This document shows, in pieces, positions 1-4,792 of a stretch of 6,352 bases of DNA. Position 1 is the stretch's first letter. Each line of letters opens with the position of its first letter. The stretch is taken from positions 3,003 through 9,354 of the forward strand of contig JARGNS010000012.1 in NCBI GenBank assembly GCA_029213105.1. The letters run 5' to 3'. A program made the translations under genes and the position numbers. This DNA is from Planctomycetota bacterium (GTDB lineage Bacteria; Planctomycetota; PLA2; JAEUHO01). The notes under the pieces are model-generated. The model had not been told where the DNA came from, made no database searches, and worked only from the letters and a program-made list of their open reading frames with translations.

Positions 1-570
1 GTCATCGACGACGTGCAGCACGGTGGGGCGGACGACCTTCGCGCGGATCTCGATCGCGCCGGTCTCGGGAACCAGGATCTCGTCCTCGATCGGCACGGCC
101 ACCCCGCCGTCGAAGTGGAACAGGCCCGGTTCGACCCGCTGCCCGCGCGGCAAGGCGAATGAGAGGCGCCCGTCCTCGATCGGCACCTTGTGCGCCAGGC
201 GGACCGTCGCCGTGCGTGGAGGCGGGTTCGTCCATGTGAGCTCGATCGTGCCGGTCGCGGGAGGTTGTTCTCCCCCTTGGCTGTCGATCAGCACCAGGGT
301 GCCGTCCACGAGCGGTGCGGGGGGCTGCTCCGCGGGGGCCGGGGCCGGGGGGGCCTTCTCGGCCCCCTTGGCCTCGAGCTCCGGACCGGCCTCCTTGAGT
401 TCCGGGTCCTGCTCGAGGGTGTTGAAGTCGATGGGCGACGCGCCGCCGCTGAAGTTGCGGACCCGCGGAGCGTCGTCCGCCGCGGGCTCGGGCTCGGGTT
501 CCCAGAATCCGAACCACCCGATGGCTGCGAGAGCCGCCGCGACCACCAGCGCGAGGAGTACTCGCTGCAT
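1..570 (-). CDS. Exported or membrane-anchored protein with Pro/Ala-rich linker (5' part, C-terminus outside window)
   Basis: I do not recognise a specific family. The frame reads from ATG at 570 down to base 1 without a stop, giving 190 residues of a longer protein. Residues 1-22 form a short basic start and a hydrophobic stretch (MQRVLLALVV onward), so it is a signal peptide or an N-terminal membrane anchor; no lipobox cysteine is present. Residues 23-35 are acidic and proline-rich. Residues 55-86 are charged, then Ala/Pro-rich (KAPPAPAPAEQPP). Residues 87-190 look like beta strands and turns, with VPIED occurring twice 30 residues apart and TGTIEL echoed by TGAIEI. The last visible residues could begin a carboxypeptidase-regulatory-like (Ig-fold) domain, but too little is visible to say. 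The start is supported by a very strong Shine-Dalgarno. The gene is divergent from tupA and has no evident link to it. The reading frame and export are well supported; the function is unknown. Confidence 0.75.
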   Translation of the reverse strand, partial: MQRVLLALVVAAALAAIGWFGFWEPEPEPAADDAPRVRNFSGGASPIDFNTLEQDPELKEAGPELEAKGAEKAPPAPAPAEQPPAPLVDGTLVLIDSQGGEQPPATGTIELTWTNPPPRTATVRLAHKVPIEDGRLSFALPRGQRVEPGLFHFDGGVAVPIEDEILVPETGAIEIRAKVVRPTVLHVVDD

Positions 571-573
571 GCC

Positions 574-582
574 ATCACCTCC
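574..582 (-). promoter_or_regulatory. Strong Shine-Dalgarno fixing the start of the exported-protein gene
   Basis: Read on the minus strand this is GGAGGTGAT, a nine-base complement to the canonical 16S rRNA 3' end, three bases before the ATG at 570. It is much stronger than any ribosome site of the other genes here, and it selects this ATG over other in-frame options. Confidence 0.8.
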
Positions 583-595
583 CTCGAGCAGTATG

Positions 596-601
596 AACGT
601 A
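596..601 (-). promoter_or_regulatory. Possible -10 element for the exported-protein gene
   Basis: The minus strand reads TACGTT (TANNNT) 25 bases ahead of the ATG, leaving room for a short leader that carries the Shine-Dalgarno. I found no good -35 at 16-18 bases. The assignment rests on the hexamer and its position only. Confidence 0.25.
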
Positions 602-620
602 CACGGGAGCTTGATGGCGC

Positions 621-638
621 CGGGTCATCTACGGGTCA
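621..638. repeat. Tandem 7-bp direct repeat in the divergent spacer (possible operator)
   Basis: CGGGTCA occurs at 621-627 and again at 632-638, separated by TCTA, so the repeat period is 11 bp, about one helical turn. It lies in the 131-bp spacer between two divergent genes, 52 bp upstream of the -10-like hexamer of tupA and upstream of the minus-strand promoter candidate. Two same-face half-sites are typical of transcription factor binding. No regulator gene is in the window, so the role is inferred. Confidence 0.35.
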
Positions 639-689
639 GGCGCTTGCGTCTCCTGCGGGGCACACCGCGTACATCGGGAGCCAAGAGCG

Positions 690-695
690 TAGATT
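690..695 (+). promoter_or_regulatory. -10-like element directly upstream of tupA
   Basis: TAGATT fits TANNNT and is followed by exactly six bases and then the GTG start. That would place transcription initiation at or next to the start codon. No convincing Shine-Dalgarno precedes the GTG, consistent with a leaderless message. The -35 region is poor (CGTACA at 668-673, 16-bp spacer, three of six matches). Confidence 0.35.
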
Positions 696-701
696 GGTGC
701 G

Positions 702-1517
702 GTGCGCACGACGTCCCTCGCCCTGCTCCTGCTTGCCGCCCTCGGCCTCACCGCCGGCTGTGGCGAGGACGACGCGCCGCCCCGTCTGCGTCTCGCTACC
801 ACGACGAGCACGGACAACTCCGGCCTCCTGCGCGCCATCCTGCCGGCCTTCGAGGCGCAGTACGGTGGCCCTGTGGACGTCGTGGCCGTCGGCACGGGGC
901 AGGCCCTGAAGCTGGGCGAGCGGGGCGAGGCCGACCTCCTCCTGGTGCATGCCCGCGCCCGCGAGGATGCGTTCGTCGCGGCAGGCCACGGCATCGACCG
1001 CCGCGACATCATGTGGAACGACTTCGTGATTGCCGGCCCCGCGAGTGACCCGGCCGGGATCGCCGGCGGCACCGAGGGCGCGGCGGCGTTGGCGAAGATC
1101 GCGGCGGCCGGGGTGCACTTCGTCTCGCGCGGGGATGACTCCGGAACCCACACCCGTGAGCGTGCCCTGTGGGAGCGTGCGGGGGGCCGCCCCGCGTGGA
1201 GCGGCTACCTGGACGCGGGCCAGGGCATGGGCCCGTGCCTCACGATCGCCGACGAGAAGCGCGCCTACGTCCTGACGGATCGCGGCACCTTCCTTGCCTA
1301 TCGCGGGCGCCTCGATCTGGAGATCCTCGTGGAGGGCGACCCTGCGCTCCGCAACCCCTACGGCGCCATGCGCGTCAACCCGGCGCGTCACGCCCACGTG
1401 AACGCGGCGGGTGCGAAAGCGCTGCTCGACTACCTGGGCTCCGAGGCCTGCCAGGCCGCCATCGCGGCCTTCCGTGTGGACGGCGAGGCCCTGTTCCACC
1501 CGGCGCAGGAACCCTAG
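702..1517 (+). CDS. tupA: Tungstate ABC transporter, substrate-binding lipoprotein TupA
   Basis: This is the extracytoplasmic binding protein that captures tungstate (possibly also molybdate) and delivers it to the TupBC importer. The 271 residues open with a signal peptide ending in a lipobox, LTAGC, with the lipidated cysteine at residue 20; the acidic GEDD after it is a flexible tether. The TupA hallmark ATTTSTDNSGLL lies at residues 32-43, including the oxyanion-binding TTTS. Further family features are GTGQALKLGERGEADLLLVHAR at about 64-85, WNDFVIAGP at 105-113 and SRGDDSGTH at 142-150. Length is normal. The GTG start at 702 is chosen because it gives a complete signal peptide; it has little Shine-Dalgarno and a -10-like hexamer close by. 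tupB starts 4 bp after the stop. PstS- or ModA-type proteins are the nearest alternatives, but the TTTS and SRGDDSGTH pair favours TupA. Tungsten use implies a tungsto- or molybdoenzyme elsewhere in the genome. Confidence 0.92.
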   Translation: MRTTSLALLLLAALGLTAGCGEDDAPPRLRLATTTSTDNSGLLRAILPAFEAQYGGPVDVVAVGTGQALKLGERGEADLLLVHARAREDAFVAAGHGIDRRDIMWNDFVIAGPASDPAGIAGGTEGAAALAKIAAAGVHFVSRGDDSGTHTRERALWERAGGRPAWSGYLDAGQGMGPCLTIADEKRAYVLTDRGTFLAYRGRLDLEILVEGDPALRNPYGAMRVNPARHAHVNAAGAKALLDYLGSEACQAAIAAFRVDGEALFHPAQEP

Positions 1518-1521
1518 TCCC

Positions 1522-2217
1522 GTGGACTTCCTTGCCGAGGCGTTCGCGAAGGCGTTCCGCCTGATCACGACCGGGGACGCCGAGGTCCTGCACGCCATCG
1601 GGGTGACCGTGCTGTGCACCACCACGGCCGTGACGCTCGCGGCGCTGGTCGCGTTCCCCGTGGGGGCGTGGCTCGGCGTGCACCGTCGCGACGGACGCGG
1701 CGCACTCGTGTTCCTCATGCGTATCGGGATGTTCACGCCGACGGTCGTCGTGGGGCTGCTCGTGTTCTCCGTGCTCTCCCGGCGCGGGCCTCTCGGTTCG
1801 CTCGACCTGCTCTACACCAAGGGCGCCATCGTCGCGGGCGAGTTCCTGCTCGCGTTCCCGCTGATCGTGGTGCTGACCCACGGCGCCTCCGCGGCACTCG
1901 ACCGGCGCGTCCACGAGACGGCCCGCACCCTGGGGGCGGGCCGCTTCCGGACGCTGCTCGCCGTCCTCAGCGAGGTGCGTGTCGGGTTGGTCGCGGCCTA
2001 CCTCGCCGGGTTCGCGCGTTGCCTCTCCGAGCTGGGCGTGGTCATGACGGTCGGCGGCAACCTGCAGATGCGTACGCGCACACTCGCCTCGACGATCTCA
2101 CTCGAGGTGCGCCGCGGCGACTTCGCCCGCGGCCTCGCGTGCGGCTTGATCCTGCTCGTGCTCGCCCTCGGGACCGCGCTGCTCGCCCACCACCTCGGCA
2201 AGGAGCGTCGCGCATGA
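1522..2217 (+). CDS. tupB: Tungstate ABC transporter, permease TupB
   Basis: This inner-membrane permease forms the oxyanion channel, working as a homodimer with two TupC subunits. The 231 residues contain about five to six hydrophobic segments (roughly 24-52, 62-86, 98-120, 144-175 and 203-226). The cytoplasmic EAA coupling loop, which docks the ATPase, is at 131-151 (HETARTLGAGRFRTLLAVLS). It is followed by the family-typical SELGVVMTVGGN at 169-180, TRTLASTISLE at 185-195 and RGDFARGLA. The GTG at 1522 is chosen because it gives the usual length for the family; the same frame stays open upstream, but that part lies inside tupA and reads as Arg/Pro/Ser-rich shadow sequence. A weak AGGA at 1507-1510 lies inside the end of tupA. 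The 4-bp gap from tupA and the ATGA overlap with tupC indicate one operon with translational coupling. Related molybdate (ModB) and WtpB permeases are alternatives, but the neighbouring TupA fixes the assignment. Confidence 0.9.
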   Translation: MDFLAEAFAKAFRLITTGDAEVLHAIGVTVLCTTTAVTLAALVAFPVGAWLGVHRRDGRGALVFLMRIGMFTPTVVVGLLVFSVLSRRGPLGSLDLLYTKGAIVAGEFLLAFPLIVVLTHGASAALDRRVHETARTLGAGRFRTLLAVLSEVRVGLVAAYLAGFARCLSELGVVMTVGGNLQMRTRTLASTISLEVRRGDFARGLACGLILLVLALGTALLAHHLGKERRA

Positions 2218-2783
2218 TCCGCCTGCGTGACCTCGAGATGCGCTTCGGCGACGTGCTGGCCCTGGCCCTGCCCTCCCTCGATATCGAGGCAGGGGAGCGC
2301 TTGGGGGTGCGCGGCCACAACGGCTCCGGCAAGTCGACCTTGCTGCGGATCCTGGCAGGCTTGCTGGTGCCGACTCGCGGCACCGTGGAGGGCGTGCCCC
2401 GGCCCGGGCGGGCGGTCCTGCTGCACCAGCGGCCCTACCTGTTCCGCGGCACGGCGCGCGACAACGTGGCCTACGCCTTGCGGCTGGCCCGCCGTCCGGC
2501 CGCGGAAGCCGGTGCGCTGCTCGAGCGCCTCGGCGCGGCACCCTTCGCCGACCGCGTCGCACGGGAACTCTCCGGCGGCGAGCGCCGGCGCGTGGCCATC
2601 GGCCGGGCGCTGGCCGTGCGCCCGGCGCTGCTCCTGCTCGACGAGCCCTTCGCCGCCCTGGATGCCCCCGGCAGCGAGGCGCTGCGCTCGGTGATCGCGG
2701 AGTTCGAAGGCACGCTCGTGATCGCGGCGCCCGATCTCGAGGGCGTGCCGCTGACACGGTCGGTCGACCTGCCGGGCACGTAG
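2214..2783 (+). CDS. tupC: Tungstate ABC transporter, ATP-binding protein TupC (H-loop histidine replaced by proline)
   Basis: This is the cytoplasmic ATPase that powers TupB, acting as a homodimer. The protein has 189 residues. Visible motifs are Walker A GHNGSGKST (34-42), Q-loop glutamine Q72 in LLHQRPYLF, ABC signature LSGGE (119-123), Walker B LLLLDEP (139-145, D143 and catalytic E144) and D-loop ALD (148-150). F11 sits where the A-loop aromatic is expected. The H-loop, normally T-H-D after a beta strand, reads VIAAPDLEG: P173 replaces the histidine and D174 is kept (codon CCC at 2730-2732). There is no sign of a frameshift. The chain ends soon after, at SVDLPGT, so it has no TOBE or other C-terminal domain. 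The ATG overlaps the tupB stop as ATGA, with AGGAG at 2201-2205 as ribosome site. Family is certain; tungstate specificity comes from tupA and tupB. Whether transport is fully active with this H-loop is not known. Confidence 0.88.
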   Translation: MIRLRDLEMRFGDVLALALPSLDIEAGERLGVRGHNGSGKSTLLRILAGLLVPTRGTVEGVPRPGRAVLLHQRPYLFRGTARDNVAYALRLARRPAAEAGALLERLGAAPFADRVARELSGGERRRVAIGRALAVRPALLLLDEPFAALDAPGSEALRSVIAEFEGTLVIAAPDLEGVPLTRSVDLPGT

Positions 2784-2792
2784 GGCTTGGGG

Positions 2793-2798
2793 TAGCCT
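2793..2798 (+). promoter_or_regulatory. -10-like element directly upstream of the DUF1444-like gene
   Basis: TAGCCT fits TANNNT and is followed by exactly six bases and then the GTG at 2805, the same geometry as at tupA. A weak -35 candidate, CTGCCG at 2769-2774 (three of six matches, 18-bp spacer), lies in the last codons of tupC. No purine-rich Shine-Dalgarno separates the hexamer from the start. Readthrough from the tup operon is equally possible across the 21-bp gap. Confidence 0.33.
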
Positions 2799-2804
2799 CT
2801 GGGC

Positions 2805-4007
2805 GTGGATCAACGCAACGCCCCGGAGCCGCCCGACCTCGCCGCGCTTGCCGAGCGCCTGACCGCGGAACTGCGTGCCCAGGGCGTCGCCGGCAACACG
2901 GCCTACGACCAGGCCAACCAGCGGCTGATCAACGAGAGCATCGACCCCATCTCGGTGGCCGGGCTCGTGCTGACCCTGTCCCGCGCGCCGGAGGCCGAGC
3001 ACGATGAGGTCGTGCGGCGCTACGTCGCCGCGCATCTGCGTGGCAAGCCGACCATCGAGACCTGGGCGGAGGCCCGCGAGAAGGTCCTTCCGCGCATCCG
3101 GCCCGAGATCGAGCAGGCCTGCTGGGGCCTGCGCTCGGGGCTCGAGGGCTGGGCCTTGCCGTCGATGCCGACCGGCCCCGTGACGGAGCACTTGCGGGTG
3201 CAGTTCGTCTGGGAGGTCGAAGACGCGTTCGCCACCGTGCACGCCGACGATGTCGAGCGCTGGGGTGTCACCCTGGACGAACTGCAGGACGCGGCTTCCG
3301 CGAACCTGGGCCATCGCACGCCGAGTCCGGCCCAGTGGATGGGCAACGAGTCGGCCCCGGGCGTGTTCCGCTCGAGCTGGGCGGACGGCTTCGATGCCAC
3401 GCGTGTGCTCTTCGCGGGTGGGCTGGGGCTGCCTGCCGAGGGCCCCCTGGTGGCGATCGCGCCCAACGACTCCACGCTGCTGCTGGCCGACAGCAGCAAC
3501 GAGTCGGCGGTGTTCCATCTGGGCCTGACCGTGCAGCGCCTCGTGCAGGAGACCAAGCAGATGGTCTGGCTGTGGCCGCTGCTGCTCGACGGCGACGTGC
3601 GGCGGCACTGGCTGCCCGAGGAGTCCAGCGCCGCGTTCGCCCCCATGAGCGTGTGCGCGGCCATCCACGCGCAGCTGGCCTACCAGGAGCATGGCGCGCT
3701 CCTGCAGCGCGCGCTCGATGCCGAGAACGCGGGCATCCGGGTCGGCCTCGTGGGCATGGCGCAGTCGCCCCTGGGCTCCGCCGTCACCGTCGCCGTGTGG
3801 GAGGAGGGCACGCCCGTGGCCCTGGGCCATGCGGACCTCGTCCAGTTCCGGCGCGGCGAGACCGTGCTCGGCATGGCGCCGTGGGCGAAGGTGGAAGAAG
3901 TCCTCGGCGACGCCCTCGAGGCGATCCCCGGCTACCCCGCACGCTATCGCGTGACCGACTTCCCCGAGGACTGGCAACTCACGCAGATGGAGTTGTTCGG
4001 CGGGTAG
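2805..4007 (+). CDS. DUF1444/YtpQ-like protein of unknown function
   Basis: A 400-residue, acidic, apparently soluble cytoplasmic protein without signal peptide or membrane segment. From about residue 65 to 270 it resembles the DUF1444 (YtpQ) family as I know it: a charged helix, a strand pair around VTEHLRVQFVWEVEDAF, then a segment like VERWGVTLDELQDAASANL at 150-168, ADGFDATRVLF near 193-203, and a strand set GPLVAIAPNDSTLLLADS at 213-230, followed by a long helix 232-252. No catalytic motif stands out. Residues 300-400 (GIRVGLVGMAQSPLGSAVTV onward) look like an additional mixed alpha/beta segment not typical of short DUF1444 proteins. The GTG at 2805 is used because the first internal ATG (residue 121) would discard a third of the protein. 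It begins 21 bp after tupC, but nothing in the sequence ties it to metal transport. Its stop abuts that of the convergent gene. The reading frame is solid; the family call is moderate and the function unknown. Confidence 0.75.
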   Translation: MDQRNAPEPPDLAALAERLTAELRAQGVAGNTAYDQANQRLINESIDPISVAGLVLTLSRAPEAEHDEVVRRYVAAHLRGKPTIETWAEAREKVLPRIRPEIEQACWGLRSGLEGWALPSMPTGPVTEHLRVQFVWEVEDAFATVHADDVERWGVTLDELQDAASANLGHRTPSPAQWMGNESAPGVFRSSWADGFDATRVLFAGGLGLPAEGPLVAIAPNDSTLLLADSSNESAVFHLGLTVQRLVQETKQMVWLWPLLLDGDVRRHWLPEESSAAFAPMSVCAAIHAQLAYQEHGALLQRALDAENAGIRVGLVGMAQSPLGSAVTVAVWEEGTPVALGHADLVQFRRGETVLGMAPWAKVEEVLGDALEAIPGYPARYRVTDFPEDWQLTQMELFGG

Positions 4008-4649
4008 CTACTTCGGCGCGTCGCGCGCCGCGACGTCGGTGCGGATCGCTGCGATGGCCTTGGCGATGTAGCCCGCCGCGCCGCTCTCCTGATGGGTCTT
4101 GTCCGCCGCCAGGCGCGCCAGGATCGGAAGCACGCCGCGTGCATCGGCACCCAGGCCGCCGACGATCGGCGCGAGGCGCCGGGCGTGGGTCTTGGGGTCG
4201 GCGGCCAGACGGGCCGCGAGTACGCGCGCGGCTTCCGCGCCCAGTGGACGAAACAGCGCGCCGTAGTACTCGGCGGCCGCCAGGTCCCGGGCGCGCAGTT
4301 CCTTCTCCGCGTTGTTCAGCTGGAGCGTCAGCCACTGCGCGCGCAGGCTGGCGGTCTGCCGGTCGGCGGCGGAGGACTCAGCCAGCAGGCGTGCACGCTC
4401 CTGCAGCGTCTTCGTCATCGCCTCGGACGAGGCCAGCAGCTGGGCCGTGAGCTCGCGGATCTCGGCGTCCTTGCGGGCTTGGGCCTGCGTGAGCTTGAGG
4501 GTGTCGCGCAGCAACCCGTTCTGCGTCTCGAGCCGCTGGATCCGCTCGCGCAGCTCACGCATCGTCGCGGCGTCATCGTCCTTCGCCTGGGCCGGCAGCG
4601 CAGCCCATCCGATGGCGAGGGCCAGGCCCAGGGTGATCATCCAGCGCAT
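4008..4649 (-). CDS. Secreted coiled-coil protein with C-terminal HEAT-like repeats
   Basis: A complete 213-residue protein of unknown function. Residues 1-22 are a classical signal peptide ending in PAQA (cleavage before KDDD), so it should be periplasmic or secreted. Residues 27-120 are a continuous charged helix with leucine heptad character (MRELRERIQRLETQNGLL onward), almost certainly a coiled coil. Residues 135-202 form two or three short helical pairs of HEAT-like type: LGAEAARVLAARLAADP and LGADARGVLPILARLAADK recur about 30 residues apart. This architecture suggests a scaffold or protein-protein interaction role in the envelope. The start at 4649 is supported by AGAGGAG at 4655-4661 and by the signal peptide. 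It is convergent with the DUF1444-like gene, stop against stop, and divergent from the desaturase gene. No family name can be given. Confidence 0.8.
   Translation of the reverse strand: MRWMITLGLALAIGWAALPAQAKDDDAATMRELRERIQRLETQNGLLRDTLKLTQAQARKDAEIRELTAQLLASSEAMTKTLQERARLLAESSAADRQTASLRAQWLTLQLNNAEKELRARDLAAAEYYGALFRPLGAEAARVLAARLAADPKTHARRLAPIVGGLGADARGVLPILARLAADKTHQESGAAGYIAKAIAAIRTDVAARDAPK
4014..4030. terminator. GC-rich hairpin just past the DUF1444-like gene (possible weak terminator)
   Basis: CGGCGCG (4014-4020), loop TCG, then CGCGCCG (4024-4030) form a perfect 7-bp stem starting seven bases after the plus-strand stop. No T-tract follows, so it is not a canonical intrinsic terminator. 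It lies inside the last codons of the convergent gene. It is the only hairpin I saw at this convergent junction. Confidence 0.25.
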
Positions 4650-4674
4650 GGGGGCTCCTCTCGCCTCGGGCCGC

Positions 4675-4680
4675 AGCCTA
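4675..4680 (-). promoter_or_regulatory. Possible -10 element for the secreted coiled-coil/HEAT gene
   Basis: The minus strand reads TAGGCT, 25 bases before the ATG at 4649, with room for the AGAGGAG ribosome site in the leader. The -35 candidate TCGCTA (4698-4703, 17-bp spacer) is poor. The hexamer overlaps one arm of the dyad CTACGC/GCGTAG. Confidence 0.25.
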
Positions 4681-4700
4681 CGCCGGGGGGTACTGCGTAG
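4678..4700. repeat. 6-bp inverted repeat in the divergent spacer
   Basis: CTACGC at 4678-4683 and GCGTAG at 4695-4700 form a perfect dyad with an 11-base spacer, overlapping the -10 candidate of the minus-strand gene. CTACGC occurs again at 4757-4762 in the desaturase promoter region. It could be a weak operator; six-base arms in GC-rich DNA can also arise by chance. Confidence 0.2.
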
Positions 4701-4757
4701 CGATCCGCAGGTGGTCAGGGGCCGGAATTGGATGGTGCCGCAGTGTGAGGGTGCCTC

Positions 4758-4763
4758 TACGCT
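4758..4763 (+). promoter_or_regulatory. Possible -10 element for the acyl-ACP desaturase gene
   Basis: TACGCT fits TANNNT, 29 bases before the ATG at 4793. That predicts a short leader beginning near 4770, which contains the GCGGAG ribosome site. No good -35 was found. If real, it excludes the upstream GTG at 4745 as the start, because that codon would precede the transcript. Confidence 0.3.
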
Positions 4764-4792
4764 CGGCCACCGTACCGAGCAAGCGGAGCGTC

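Noticed and set aside
571..701. Molybdenum/tungsten cofactor riboswitch upstream of tupA
   Set aside because: The 131-bp spacer also serves a divergent gene, and the -10-like hexamer lies at 690-695. I saw no long paired structure that would fit such an aptamer.
23..1048. 341-codon plus-strand open frame over the left gene and tupA
   Set aside because: It crosses the divergent spacer and overlaps tupA in another frame. Ser/Arg/Pro-rich text without motifs marks it as a shadow.
1411..1521. Longer tupB start inside tupA
   Set aside because: The 37 extra residues are Arg/Pro/Ser-rich shadow text of tupA. GTG 1522 gives the normal TupB length.
636..1736. 366-codon minus-strand open frame over tupA and the start of tupB
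   Set aside because: It is antisense to tupA, which has a lipobox and family motifs. The frame has no recognisable domain.
1998..3977. 659-codon open frame on the minus strand across tupB, tupC and the DUF1444-like gene
   Set aside because: It lies antisense to three well-supported genes. Its composition (rich in His, Gln, Gly, Arg, no motif) is what an antisense shadow in high-GC DNA gives.
4745..4792. Longer desaturase start at GTG 4745
   Set aside because: The added 16 residues are unlike the family, overlap the -10 candidate, and have no ribosome site. ATG 4793 has GCGGAG at a proper distance.
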